Below the pieces are notes generated by a model, which was not told where the DNA came from, ran no database searches, and saw nothing but the letters and a program-made list of their open reading frames with translations. Below are positions 7,917 to 16,539 of a stretch of DNA of 57,639 nucleotides, in pieces; positions within the stretch are counted from its first letter, which is position 1; each line of letters starts with the position of its first letter. The stretch covers positions 1-57,639 of the forward strand of contig JAEUHJ010000139.1 in assembly GCA_016795375.1 (NCBI GenBank), written 5' to 3'. This stretch comes from Verrucomicrobiaceae bacterium (lineage in GTDB: Bacteria; Verrucomicrobiota; Verrucomicrobiia; Verrucomicrobiales; Verrucomicrobiaceae). The translations under genes and the position numbers were made by a program.

Positions 7917-10127
7917 ATGTCCCCTCCGCCGCCCATGCCTGAATCCTTCCCCCAACGTCCCTTGATGCTGCGCACCGTCGTGCTCACGGTGCTGGGGACG
8001 CTGGTGGCGTGGTATTTGTTGGCGGTGGCGAGTTTCGCCTTCTCCAAACAGGGGTTCAACAACCGCTTCAGCGAGGTGGCCATCCAGCACCACTGGTGGT
8101 ACCTGGTGTGGAGCAATGTGGTGGTGCTCAAAGGTTACCTGCTGGTGGCGGCGGGTTATGTCGCGGTGATTTATCCGCTGATCCGGCTGTGGGCGCGGTT
8201 CCAGACCTTCGGGCGTCGCGGGATCGTGTGGCGTGTGCTGCTGCTGTGCGCTTTGATGTACGGCTTTTTCATTTTCCGGCTGATGCTGGAGAAGCCCTAC
8301 TTCGGGGATTACAGCTACCTGCTGGGCTGGTATGACGCGTTGGGAGCCTGGTGCGGCGTGTGGGCGCAGGATGTGCTGCACGCGCTGGTCGCGCAGGTGT
8401 TTCCGCTGCTGGCGCTGAGCGCGGCGGCGGGATTTTATCTTTTCGAGCTGCGCCGGTGGTTTGCGCGGGCCGCGCGGCCGCTGATCTTCAGCGTCGCGGC
8501 CGTGGCGGGCCTGCTGGGGCTGCTGGCGGTCAGTGGTCATGGCGTGAACCGCGTGCCGGATGCGGCGGAGCTGGCCGGAGGGCGGAAGCGGCCGAAGAAC
8601 ATCGTGATCCTCGGCTCCGACTCGCTGCGGGCGGATCATCTCTCCTGCAACGGCTACCACCGGCCGACTTCGCCGAACATCGACCGCATCGCAGCCAAAG
8701 GGGTGAACTTTGACCGCTGCCTGACGCCGATCGCCTCCACGCTGGAGTCGCTGACGTCGATGTTTTCGTCGCAGTATCCGCACACGCACGGGGTGCGGCA
8801 CATGTTCCCGAACCGGGGGATGGTGGACCGTGCGAACCGGGAGGCACCATCGCTGGGCGCGGCGTTGCAGCGCCTGGGCTACGACACGGCGGTGATCGGC
8901 GACTGGTGCGCGTGCGGCTTCAACGAGCTGCCGATGGGCTTCAAGGACATCATCGTCTCCGACTTCGACAACTTCCGCGTGTACATGAGCGAGGCGGTGT
9001 TCCTGCATCACCAGATCCTGCCGCTTTTCTTCGACAATCATGTGGGGCACATGCTGTTCCCGAGGCTGAAATCCTTCGCCAGCTACATGACGCCGGAGGT
9101 GGTGACCGACCAGGTGATCGAACGGCTGGAGCAGCGCGCGGCGGACGGGCGGCCCTTCCTGCTCCTCGGCTACTACTCCTGCACGCACCTGCCCTACAAG
9201 ACGCCCACGCATTACGCGAAGCTGTGGACGGACCCGAAATACGACGGCCCGCACAAGCATGAGCTGGCGCTGAACGTGGACCAGTTCATCGGCGAGACGG
9301 ACATCAACGAGAAGTGGAGCAAGCTGCCGCAAAAGGAGGTGGAGCAGATCACCGCGCTGTATGACGGCTGCGTGCGCATGTTTGACGACTCGGTGGGCCG
9401 TGTGGTGGCGGCGTTGGAGAAGCAGGGGCTGCTGGAGGACACGATCATCCTGATCACCGGCGACCACGGGGATGATCTTTTCGAGCCGAACTGCACCTTC
9501 GGCCACGGCACGACCTTCAACGGCGGCGACCAGGCGAATCATGTGCCGGCGATCTTCCACATCCCGGGCATGGAGAAGCCGCTGCGCCATTCCCGCGTCG
9601 TGCGCACGATTGATTTCGCGCCCACGCTGCTCGACCTCGTCGGCGCGCCTGCGGAGCCACGCTTTGAGGGCACCAGCCTGGCCCCGGTCATTCGCGGGGA
9701 GAAGGAAAAGCTCGACCTGGCCTTCTTCGGAGAGAGCAGCTATCTCTTCTTCAGGCGGAAGATTCCGGGCGAGCAGCCGCTGTTCATCCCGCCGATGGAC
9801 GAGACCACGTTCATCGACCCGGACTTCGACTTCCATTTCGTTCTCAAGGACAAGTTCCAGGATGCCGTACTGAAGACGAAGGAGCACTGCGTGCGCACGG
9901 AGCGTTTCAAATATGTCCGCACGCCGGGTGTGAGCCATTCCATCGAGCGGCTTTTCGACCTGCGTGATGATCCGCACTGCGAGCGCGATGTGAAGCGGCT
10001 TTATCCCGATGTGAAGGCGCGTCTCTCCGCAGCGCTGGACCAATGGCTCACGACGCGAGTGCAAAGCACCACGCAGGAGATTTACGGCATCCTCGGCGAG
10101 GACACGCAGAAGCCTTTGGAGCAGTGA
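7917..10127 (+). CDS. membrane-anchored sulfatase-fold enzyme with Thr nucleophile (phosphohydrolase/phosphotransferase-like)
   Basis: The 736-residue protein starts with about five transmembrane segments in the first 220 residues, followed by an alkaline-phosphatase-superfamily domain. Metal-site motifs are GSDSLRADHLSCNGY, ITGDHGDDLF and FGHGTTFNGG...NHVP. Aligned backwards from the conserved YPHTHG, the position of the formylglycine cysteine of true sulfatases is Thr275 (IASTLESLTS). Thr nucleophiles are typical of phosphodiesterases and phosphotransferases such as LtaS and phosphoethanolamine transferases, so a phospho-substrate or head-group transfer at the membrane is more likely than sulfate ester hydrolysis. 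The start follows GGGGCATGTCC, and MPESFP (codon 7935) is an alternative. Confidence 0.75.
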   Translation: MSPPPPMPESFPQRPLMLRTVVLTVLGTLVAWYLLAVASFAFSKQGFNNRFSEVAIQHHWWYLVWSNVVVLKGYLLVAAGYVAVIYPLIRLWARFQTFGRRGIVWRVLLLCALMYGFFIFRLMLEKPYFGDYSYLLGWYDALGAWCGVWAQDVLHALVAQVFPLLALSAAAGFYLFELRRWFARAARPLIFSVAAVAGLLGLLAVSGHGVNRVPDAAELAGGRKRPKNIVILGSDSLRADHLSCNGYHRPTSPNIDRIAAKGVNFDRCLTPIASTLESLTSMFSSQYPHTHGVRHMFPNRGMVDRANREAPSLGAALQRLGYDTAVIGDWCACGFNELPMGFKDIIVSDFDNFRVYMSEAVFLHHQILPLFFDNHVGHMLFPRLKSFASYMTPEVVTDQVIERLEQRAADGRPFLLLGYYSCTHLPYKTPTHYAKLWTDPKYDGPHKHELALNVDQFIGETDINEKWSKLPQKEVEQITALYDGCVRMFDDSVGRVVAALEKQGLLEDTIILITGDHGDDLFEPNCTFGHGTTFNGGDQANHVPAIFHIPGMEKPLRHSRVVRTIDFAPTLLDLVGAPAEPRFEGTSLAPVIRGEKEKLDLAFFGESSYLFFRRKIPGEQPLFIPPMDETTFIDPDFDFHFVLKDKFQDAVLKTKEHCVRTERFKYVRTPGVSHSIERLFDLRDDPHCERDVKRLYPDVKARLSAALDQWLTTRVQSTTQEIYGILGEDTQKPLEQ

Positions 10128-10148
10128 GGGCCGGGCTTCAATGAAAGC

Positions 10149-10224
10149 TGGCCGAAAAAGAGAAAAGAATGAAAAGAGAAGGGGCTGACTCGGCCTTTTT
10201 CGTCTTTTTTCACTTTTTCGGCCA
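10149..10224. terminator. long A/T-armed hairpin, probable bidirectional terminator
   Basis: A perfect 12-bp inverted repeat, TGGCCGAAAAAG at 10149-10160 and its complement at 10213-10224, encloses about 52 nt with further A-rich/T-rich pairing around a GC core. It lies exactly between the convergent phosphohydrolase (stop 10127) and FmdB-like (stop 10241) genes, so termination in both directions is the natural reading. Confidence 0.6.
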
Positions 10225-10240
10225 ATCCACCTCTGCCGTC

Positions 10241-10462
10241 TCAATGGCAGCCGCAACCGCTGCCGCAGGAGCCGCCACCGCTTTTCGGCGCGGGGACGCC
10301 ACCACCCATGATGCCCGTGCCGCCCACCGGCACCCGGCGCACCGGCTGGCCGCTGTCCGGATGCTGCGTCAGCGCGGCGTCCTTCATGCTCTGGCGGATT
10401 TCGAAGCGTTTCGGCGGATCGCCTTCAAACTGCGGGATGGTCTCGTAAACGTAGGTGGGCAT
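10241..10462 (-). CDS. FmdB-like small protein lacking the zinc-ribbon cysteines
   Basis: This 73-residue protein keeps the FmdB/CxxC_CxxC_SSSS frame: it begins MPTYVYETI, has the central RFEIRQSMKDAAL segment, then QPVRRVPVGGTG. In ordinary family members the two CxxC pairs form a zinc ribbon. Here the first pair is replaced by ETIPQFEGDPP and the second by HPDSG, so no ribbon can form. The C-terminus instead ends in a short Cys/Gly tail, GGGSCGSGCGCH, which could bind metal. The overall match and small size argue for a real gene. Its function is unknown, and the name fmdB-like describes homology only. Confidence 0.7.
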   Translation of the reverse strand: MPTYVYETIPQFEGDPPKRFEIRQSMKDAALTQHPDSGQPVRRVPVGGTGIMGGGVPAPKSGGGSCGSGCGCH

Positions 10463-10471
10463 GGCGGGGGA

Positions 10472-10507
10472 GTTTTAAGTTCCAAGTTCAAGGTTTCAAG
10501 TTTCAAA
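10472..10507. repeat. low-complexity AAGTT/CAAGTTT tract
   Basis: A degenerate tandem of short AAGTTC/CAAGGTTT words lies between the FmdB-like gene and the terminator of the MFS gene. It is AT-rich against its surroundings and non-coding. From general knowledge, similar tracts recur between genes in planctomycete and verrucomicrobial genomes. Confidence 0.5.
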
Positions 10508-10524
10508 CAGGGGCAAGGCGGGAA

Positions 10525-10556
10525 ATCAAAACGGCGTCCCGGTGAGGGGACGCCGT
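10525..10556 (-). terminator. rho-independent terminator of the first MFS gene
   Basis: Bases 10531-10540 and 10547-10556 form a perfect 10-bp stem with a 6-nt loop. On the minus strand it is followed by TTTTGATTTCC. It lies 27 bp beyond the stop codon of the MFS gene that ends at 10583. Confidence 0.85.
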
Positions 10557-10582
10557 GTGGGGGGGAATGAAAGAGGCAGTTC

Positions 10583-12172
10583 TTACGCGGCCTGCTCGTC
10601 GATCTTGACGACCTTGTAACCGCCAATGGCCTTGAAGTAGAGCAGCAGGAGCAGGTAGATGGCGGCCATGGTGGCGGGGAGATACGAGTCGAACTTGAGC
10701 GTTTTGCGGTCCCCAATCCGGTCGGCGGCAACGACGGCCTTTTGACTTTCGGTGGCGGCCTCCTTGGCATCCTTTGCCGCGGCGAGCTTGGTGCCGTCAA
10801 AGCCATAGGTGGCGGTGGATTTGATGTTGAGGAAGGTGCTGGGCTGGGCGGCTTTGTATTCTTCAAAGACAGCGGCGTTTTTCGTCTTCAGCTCCTCACC
10901 GGCAAAGCGATCCTTCAGATAGCCGAGGCCGGAGCCGCCGATAGTTCCCACGGACAGCATGCCGATGCCACCCATGATGGAGATGGCCACGGCACCGCTG
11001 CGCGGATAACGGTCGGAGGCGACCGCCAGCATGGTGGGCCAGAAGAAAGTCTTGCCCACAGCGTAGATGCCCAGAGCGACGAGGGCTGTGGTGAAGGTGT
11101 TCATCGTGGAGGCCAGGGTGAGGCCGGCGCAGGCGAGGACCGAGCAGACGAACAGCAGGCCCACGGGGGAGAGTTTAAGCGTGTTCTCGATCCAGTGACC
11201 GCAGAAGCGGAGGCCAAACATGATGGCCGAGGTCCAGAGGAACAGGTATTTGCCTTGTTCCGAGGTGAACAGGTTGCCGGTGATGAACTGGATCCACTGG
11301 TCGGTGCCCAATTCCACCGAGCCGATGATGGCGTGAGTGAGGAACAAGATGAACAGCAGGAAGGAGCCGAGGGAAAAACGCGTGAGAACGCCGACAGCGA
11401 CCACGACGAGTCCACCGACGACATAACCGACGATCTTGGCGGTGTCGGGCTCCACGCTGAAGAGCTTGAGGAAGTCCGCGAAAAAGAGCGAGAGGAGAGC
11501 GCCGACGATGAGAGCGCCGAGGATGCCCACATCTTTGAGCATCTGGCCGAGGCTGGCTCCTTTCTCAGCAGCTTCCGAGCGTGGAAATTTCTGTCCCATG
11601 AACATGAGGCCGTAAATGGCGGTCGGGATGAGATAGAGCGCCAGCTGCGATTTCCAGCCAAGCCCCATCTTGTCGTCCAGCACCCAGCCGAGCGCTGTGC
11701 CAAGGATCATGCCGGCGGGCCAGCTTGCATGGAGGAGATTGAGGTAGTGGGTGCGGTTTTCCGGGAACAGCGTGGCGACCAGGGGGTTCGCCACGGCTTC
11801 GAGCGTGCCGTTGGCAAAGGCAAAGATGAACATGCCGCCAAAAAGATAATTATAAGCGAGTGTTTGCGCGGCAACCCCACCATCACCCGGCACAGCGGCG
11901 AATGTCACGACTGCCGATATGATGTGAAGCAAGAATGCAGTGATCACGAGTTTGCCGTAGCCGACTTTATCGCAGATCACACCGCCGATGATGATGCCGA
12001 AGCAAAAACCGGACAACCCGGCGGCACCGATGGCCCCGAGCTGCGCCCCAGTGAAGCCGAACTCCTTGCCCCAGTTGTCAAAGATGCCGCCACGGATGGC
12101 GAAGCCGACGCCGGCCGCGAGGATGGCCATGAAGCCGGCCCAAAGGAGTCTCATTCGATTGTTTTCGCTCAT
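10583..12172 (-). CDS. MFS transporter, paralogue 1
   Basis: The start at 12172 (MSENNRMRLLWAGF) is preferred over an upstream in-frame ATG because it directly precedes the first membrane helix. The 529-residue protein shows about twelve hydrophobic segments. Family-typical stretches include FAFANGTLEAVANPLVATLF and LNLLHASWPAG, shared with the neighbouring paralogue and resembling the FucP-like sugar branch of the MFS. An unusual hydrophilic insertion of about 80 residues (GYLKDRFAGEELKT... to ...KTLKFDSYLP) separates the last two helices. The protein ends LYFKAIGGYKVVKID. The substrate is unknown. It has its own terminator downstream, and the repeat array lies upstream. Confidence 0.8.
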   Translation of the reverse strand: MSENNRMRLLWAGFMAILAAGVGFAIRGGIFDNWGKEFGFTGAQLGAIGAAGLSGFCFGIIIGGVICDKVGYGKLVITAFLLHIISAVVTFAAVPGDGGVAAQTLAYNYLFGGMFIFAFANGTLEAVANPLVATLFPENRTHYLNLLHASWPAGMILGTALGWVLDDKMGLGWKSQLALYLIPTAIYGLMFMGQKFPRSEAAEKGASLGQMLKDVGILGALIVGALLSLFFADFLKLFSVEPDTAKIVGYVVGGLVVVAVGVLTRFSLGSFLLFILFLTHAIIGSVELGTDQWIQFITGNLFTSEQGKYLFLWTSAIMFGLRFCGHWIENTLKLSPVGLLFVCSVLACAGLTLASTMNTFTTALVALGIYAVGKTFFWPTMLAVASDRYPRSGAVAISIMGGIGMLSVGTIGGSGLGYLKDRFAGEELKTKNAAVFEEYKAAQPSTFLNIKSTATYGFDGTKLAAAKDAKEAATESQKAVVAADRIGDRKTLKFDSYLPATMAAIYLLLLLYFKAIGGYKVVKIDEQAA

Positions 12173-12420
12173 AGAGGATGGGGAGGGTGGTTGGTGGGTG
12201 GGATTGCGGGAAAGGGCGTGTTTTAGGTGCCTCCCTTCGCTGCGACAAGGAAAAAATGCTCGCACAGATGAGAACTGGCCACGCGGGGGCGGAAGGCCGG
12301 TGCGCGCGGCTCTCAGCGCTCTTTCCGCGGCTTTCTTATCTCCATGTGCCATCGAGCAGGCGGATTGAGGCGGTTCTGCCAGGGGGTGCCGGGGGCTTGG
12401 GACCGTGCGGTGGCTTCATG

Positions 12421-12693
12421 CCGCCGCACCGGGAGATCGTCCGGCGGTGCGGAATCTTCTTCCGGCGGCATCGGGAATCCATTCCACCGCACGGTAGAAT
12501 CATTCCACCGTGCCGGGAAATCGTCCGGCGGTGTGGATTTTTTCGTCCGGCGGTGCCGGGGAATCATTCCACCGTGTCGGAAAAGTGTCCGGCGGTGCGG
12601 TTTTTTCGTCCGGCGGTGCCGGGGAATCATTCCACCGTGCCGGAAAAGTGTCCGGCGGCGCGGTTTTTTCGTTCCACCGTGCCGGGAAACCGC
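12421..12693. repeat. tandem array of 13 alternating 20-22 bp GC-rich units with hairpin/T-tract modules
   Basis: Thirteen consecutive 20-22 bp units fill 12421-12693. Type A units start CCGGCGGTG and type B units start CCACCGTG; these contain complementary CGGTG/CACCG cores. Unit starts are 12421, 12441, 12462, 12484, 12505, 12525, 12547, 12569, 12589, 12610, 12632, 12652 and 12674. A higher-order period of 63-64 bp is evident for 12525-12588 and 12589-12651. Each B-A junction can fold into a roughly 9-bp stem with a 2-nt bulge, and three of these are followed on the plus strand by T6 (12538-12543, 12601-12606, 12664-12669). The array lies between two minus-strand MFS genes, and nearly every frame through it is stop-free. 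I regard it as non-coding. Confidence 0.85.
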
Positions 12694-12713
12694 CCCGAGC
12701 CGCGCCGCGCCGC

Positions 12714-14270
12714 TCAGAAGCCCGGCTTGACTTCCTCGCCGTGGCCGAGGGCGACGGGTTTGTAGCCGCCTTTGGTGCGGAAGTAGAGCAGCATGAGCAG
12801 GTAACAGACGAGCATGAAGGCGGGGAGGATGGCGATGTTGGTGAAGGCACCGCGTTTGCTGTCGGCCTGCACGGCATTGAGCTCATGGGTGGCGGCGGGG
12901 GACAGCGCCTTGATCTTCTCTTGGTCGAGGCCGGGGGTGCTGCCGAAGATGCTGGGCTTGGCCGCGCCTTCCACCTGGGCGAGGAGGGCGGTGTGACCGC
13001 TGGCTAGGCGGGCGTGCATGTCCTTGTCCTGCTGGTAGCCGATGAAGGGGCTGCCGAGCACGCCGAGGAAGAGCACGCCGACGGCGGAGACGCCGTTGAG
13101 GGTGAGGGCACCGCCTTTCGGGAACTGCTCGGAGGTGAGGCCGAGCGTGGTGCTCCAGAGGAAGGTCTTGCCGAAGGCATAGACGGTGGAGGCTGCGACG
13201 ATGGTCCAGCCGACGCTTTTGGAGAGGAACACTAGGCCAACGATGGCGACGGCGGAACCGAGTACGAGCAGGCCGACGGGCGAGAAGCGATGCACGATGG
13301 GCCCGGCGTAGAAGCGCAGGATGGTCATGATGGTCGAAACATAGACGAATACCCAGGCGGCGAAGGTGACATTGCCCTCCGCGGAGGCGAAGGGGCCGTT
13401 GAGCTTCAGCAGTTCCGGCATCCAGCCATCGGTGCCCAGCTCCGTGGTGGCCAGGGGGCCGATGATGATGAGCACGAGGATGAAGAGCCAGTTTCCTGCG
13501 GAGAGGGTGTAAATCCCCGCCAGCAGGCCGACGAGCGCACCGGCGATGAGGGAGGACTGGAGGGATGCCTCCTTGCCGGCCATCTGCATGATGGCGAAGT
13601 ACATGAGAAATCCGATGATGAAGAAGCCGACGGCGCCGACTTCCCGCAGCATGTCACGGTAGCTCACGCCGGCGGCGACTCGTTCATTGACGGGGAATTT
13701 GCAGGGCAAAATGAGCAGTGCGTAGGCCACCACCGGGATGAAGCTGAGGGCGAAGCGGAACTTCCACACGGCGTCAAAGAACAGCCGCGTGTCGGGGAAC
13801 AGTGCGCAGAACAGCGCACCCAGCGCCAACCCCGCAGGCCAACCGGCGTGCAGGATGTTCAGCCACTTCGCCTTTTCTTTGCTGAATACCGTGGCGACGA
13901 CGGGATTGATGAAGGACTCGACGGTGCCGTTCGCGACGGCCACGAGCAGCGTGCTCCAGTAGAAGGACTCGTAACCGGTGGCGTTCAGCGTGAGCACGAG
14001 CGAGACGAGATGGCAGGCGATGGCGAAGAGGGCGACGGTCTTGTAGCCAATCCAGTCGATGACGAGGCTGAAGAAGATGATGCTGATGGCGAAGGGCCAC
14101 ATGCCGGCGCCGTTGATGTTGCCCTTTTGCGCCTCGGAGAGGTTGAAGCCGTCCTGGAGCAGGCCGATGGAGTTCGCCCGCACGCCGAAGACGAAGGAGG
14201 TGGCGACGAGGGCGATGAAGCAGGCCCAAAAGAGTTTCATGTCGGCTTTGCCGGAGGTGGACTGGCTCAT
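12714..14270 (-). CDS. MFS transporter, paralogue 2
   Basis: The ATG at 14270 (MSQSTSGKADMKLFWAC) precedes the first helix; MKLF at 14240 is an alternative. The 518-residue protein has about twelve membrane segments. It shares with paralogue 1 the ANGTVESFINPVVATVF and LNILHAGWPAG motifs, a TELGTDGW/VELGTDQW motif and the closing LYFRTKGGYKPV. It also has a hydrophilic insertion of about 75 residues before the last helix (QQDKDMHARL... to ...DSKRGAFTN). The two genes look like an old tandem duplication, and the repeat array fills the space just downstream of this stop codon. The substrate is unknown; a sugar is a guess from FucP-like features. Confidence 0.8.
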   Translation of the reverse strand: MSQSTSGKADMKLFWACFIALVATSFVFGVRANSIGLLQDGFNLSEAQKGNINGAGMWPFAISIIFFSLVIDWIGYKTVALFAIACHLVSLVLTLNATGYESFYWSTLLVAVANGTVESFINPVVATVFSKEKAKWLNILHAGWPAGLALGALFCALFPDTRLFFDAVWKFRFALSFIPVVAYALLILPCKFPVNERVAAGVSYRDMLREVGAVGFFIIGFLMYFAIMQMAGKEASLQSSLIAGALVGLLAGIYTLSAGNWLFILVLIIIGPLATTELGTDGWMPELLKLNGPFASAEGNVTFAAWVFVYVSTIMTILRFYAGPIVHRFSPVGLLVLGSAVAIVGLVFLSKSVGWTIVAASTVYAFGKTFLWSTTLGLTSEQFPKGGALTLNGVSAVGVLFLGVLGSPFIGYQQDKDMHARLASGHTALLAQVEGAAKPSIFGSTPGLDQEKIKALSPAATHELNAVQADSKRGAFTNIAILPAFMLVCYLLMLLYFRTKGGYKPVALGHGEEVKPGF

Positions 14271-14448
14271 AAGTGATGGATTGGGGATGGGTGCTGGCGC
14301 GAGGCGGGGCGATTCAAGCAAATCACCACCCGCAGCGCAATGTCTTCTTCCCGCCGGGCGGCCGACCTGCGCCTTGACGCCGCGCAGGCGGGGCCGCATG
14401 TTGGCTTGCCGCCGGATGCATCGCTCCGGCGGTTGTTTTCCGACCTTC

Positions 14449-16500
14449 ATGCCTCTGCTGTCCTCATCGCTGAAATCGCGCCTGTGCCAGGCGGTGTTTT
14501 GTCTCCAAGTCGCGGCCCTGCCGCTTCCGGCCCAGACGCAGGTGGTTTTGAAGGCGCAGCCGGTGGTGGATGAGCCGAAGGCGGAGACGAAGCCAGCCGA
14601 GCCGGTGAAGCAGGATCTGAAGGCGTCCTGGCAGACGCAGAAGGAGGCGCGGGCGCTGACGCTGAGCGTGCCTGCGCCGCGCGGGCAGATCGTGGACCGC
14701 CACGGCATCCCCTTCGCGCAAAACCGCGCGGCGAACTACCTGGCGCTGGTGATGCCCTACATGGACGGGGCCAGCGAGGCGCAGATCACGTCTTTCGCGA
14801 AGTCCACCATCGACAATGTGAACCGCGTGCTGGGCAAGACGTGGTCGCTGAGTGATGAGAAAGTGCTCCTTCATTACAAGCACCGCCGCTGGCTGCCGCT
14901 GGTGTTTTCGGTGGAGGAGGGGCTGAACGTGGAGATCACGCCGGACATGGAGGCGAAGCTCGGCCCGCTGCTGGGCAAGAGCGTGGTCATCCAGCCGGCC
15001 TACATGCGCCATTACCCGCAGGGCGCCACGGCCTGCCACATCATCGGCTACACGGGCAAGACGCGGCCGCTGCCGACGGGGCCGATCGTGGACGGCGATC
15101 CGGTCTTTGAGGAGATGGAGGGCCGCGAGGGCATCGAAACAGCCTTTGACAGCGACCTCAAAGGCCAGCCGGGCATCGTGAACGTGCTCTTCAGCCCGGA
15201 TGGCAAACGCCTGGCCGAGGATGTGCGCCGCACGCCGAGTCCGGGACGCAATGTGGTGCTGTCGATCGACTACAACTTTCAAAAGTATGCCGAGAACGCG
15301 CTGAGGAGGCACACCACCGGCGGCGCGATGGTGATCATGGATGTGACCAACGGAGACATCCTGGCGATGGCGTCCAATCCGGGCTTCGACCTCAATGAGT
15401 TCGTGCCGGGCATCCACGCGAAACGTTATGCCGAGCTAACCAAGGATCCGCATCTGCCGCTCTTTCCACGCTCCTTCCGCGGGGAGTATCCGCCGGCCTC
15501 GACCTTCAAGATCGTCACCGCTCTCGGCGCGCTGGACAGCGGGAAAGTGGACGAGCGGACGTACTTTGAATGCGATTCGGCGATGGAGATCGGCAACCGC
15601 GTCTTCCACAACTGGAACAAGGAAGGGGAGGGCAGCATGACGGTCGTCACCGCCATCAAGCGCTCCTGCAACACCTGGTTCTACCGCGCGGCGTTGGAGG
15701 CGGGCGCGCCGTCCATCTCCAACATGGCGCTGCGCCTCGGCTTTGGCGAACGCACGGGCATTCCGCTGAAGGCGGAGGGGGCCGGTTTTGTGCAGACGGA
15801 TGCCTGGACGCTGCAAAACCTCGGCAGCAAGATGCAGTCCGGCGACCTGGCGAACATGGCCATCGGCCAGGGCCGGGTACTGGCCACGCCGCTGCAGGTC
15901 TGCCAGAGCATGGCGGGACTGGGTGACGGGATGCGCATCCCGCAGCCGCGCCTCGTCCTGCAAATCCAGGACATGGCCGACCGCGTCATGATGGCCTACG
16001 AGCCGAAGGATCGCAGGCGCATCGACCTCAACCCCGTCCACCGCCAGGCGGTGATCAACGGCATGGTGGCCGTGGTCAATGGCGGCGGCGGCACCGGCCG
16101 CGCCGCCGGGATCAAGCACGCTCAGATCGCCGGCAAGACCGGCACCGCGCAGTGGAAGGTGGCGAAGGATCAGAACCTCGCATGGTTCACCGGCTTCCTG
16201 CCCGCCGGGAAGCCGATGTTCGCCTTTGCCGTCGTGTATGAGGGGGAGCCGGGGGAGGATGTCAGCGGTGGCAAGAAAGCCGCGCCCATCGTGCGGGAGG
16301 TCTTCACCAACATCTTTGAAAAGGCGCCGGCGGATGATCCGATGCTCCTGGCCATGAAGGACGCGCCGAAGGCATCGGTCGTGGAGGAGGAGACCGTCGA
16401 GACGCCGGTGGACACGCCCTCCATCCGTCCCGCCCAGCCGGTGCCGCAGCAGAAAAAAGGCATCGGCGGGTTCTTCCGCCGCCTGTTCGGCCGGGACTAG
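14449..16500 (+). CDS. penicillin-binding protein 2-type transpeptidase
   Basis: The start at 14449 (MPLLSSSLKSRLCQAVF) supplies an N-terminal hydrophobic export/anchor segment; the frame is open upstream but reads through the divergent MFS start. The 683-residue protein has a PBP dimer region (from about residue 80, APRGQIVDRHGIPFA) and then a transpeptidase domain with all three penicillin-binding motifs: STFK with Ser351, SCN at 406-408 and KTGTAQ at 563. A Pro-rich tail of about 60 residues ends in a basic FFRRLFGRD. The order matches class B PBPs of the PBP2/MrdA group, which cross-link peptidoglycan during elongation. It is followed by two small genes on the same strand. Confidence 0.9.
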   Translation: MPLLSSSLKSRLCQAVFCLQVAALPLPAQTQVVLKAQPVVDEPKAETKPAEPVKQDLKASWQTQKEARALTLSVPAPRGQIVDRHGIPFAQNRAANYLALVMPYMDGASEAQITSFAKSTIDNVNRVLGKTWSLSDEKVLLHYKHRRWLPLVFSVEEGLNVEITPDMEAKLGPLLGKSVVIQPAYMRHYPQGATACHIIGYTGKTRPLPTGPIVDGDPVFEEMEGREGIETAFDSDLKGQPGIVNVLFSPDGKRLAEDVRRTPSPGRNVVLSIDYNFQKYAENALRRHTTGGAMVIMDVTNGDILAMASNPGFDLNEFVPGIHAKRYAELTKDPHLPLFPRSFRGEYPPASTFKIVTALGALDSGKVDERTYFECDSAMEIGNRVFHNWNKEGEGSMTVVTAIKRSCNTWFYRAALEAGAPSISNMALRLGFGERTGIPLKAEGAGFVQTDAWTLQNLGSKMQSGDLANMAIGQGRVLATPLQVCQSMAGLGDGMRIPQPRLVLQIQDMADRVMMAYEPKDRRRIDLNPVHRQAVINGMVAVVNGGGGTGRAAGIKHAQIAGKTGTAQWKVAKDQNLAWFTGFLPAGKPMFAFAVVYEGEPGEDVSGGKKAAPIVREVFTNIFEKAPADDPMLLAMKDAPKASVVEEETVETPVDTPSIRPAQPVPQQKKGIGGFFRRLFGRD

Positions 16501-16539
16501 CGTCCCCGCCAGCCTGCGCATAGTGATCCAAAGCCACTG

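Noticed and set aside
7607..8131. 174-codon minus-strand frame in the ftsK downstream gap
   Set aside because: No start context, no motif and low-complexity composition; it overlaps the phosphohydrolase start.
7857..10256. 799-codon minus-strand frame over the phosphohydrolase gene
   Set aside because: It is the antisense of a well-supported gene, and its composition is Arg/His/Leu-rich without motifs.
12421..12693. CRISPR array
   Set aside because: Units are contiguous with no unique spacers, and no cas genes are present.
12178..13007. Open frames running through the tandem array on both strands
   Set aside because: They are open because the repeat lacks stop codons in almost every frame, the unit length varies between 20 and 22 bp, and no frame gives a family-like protein.
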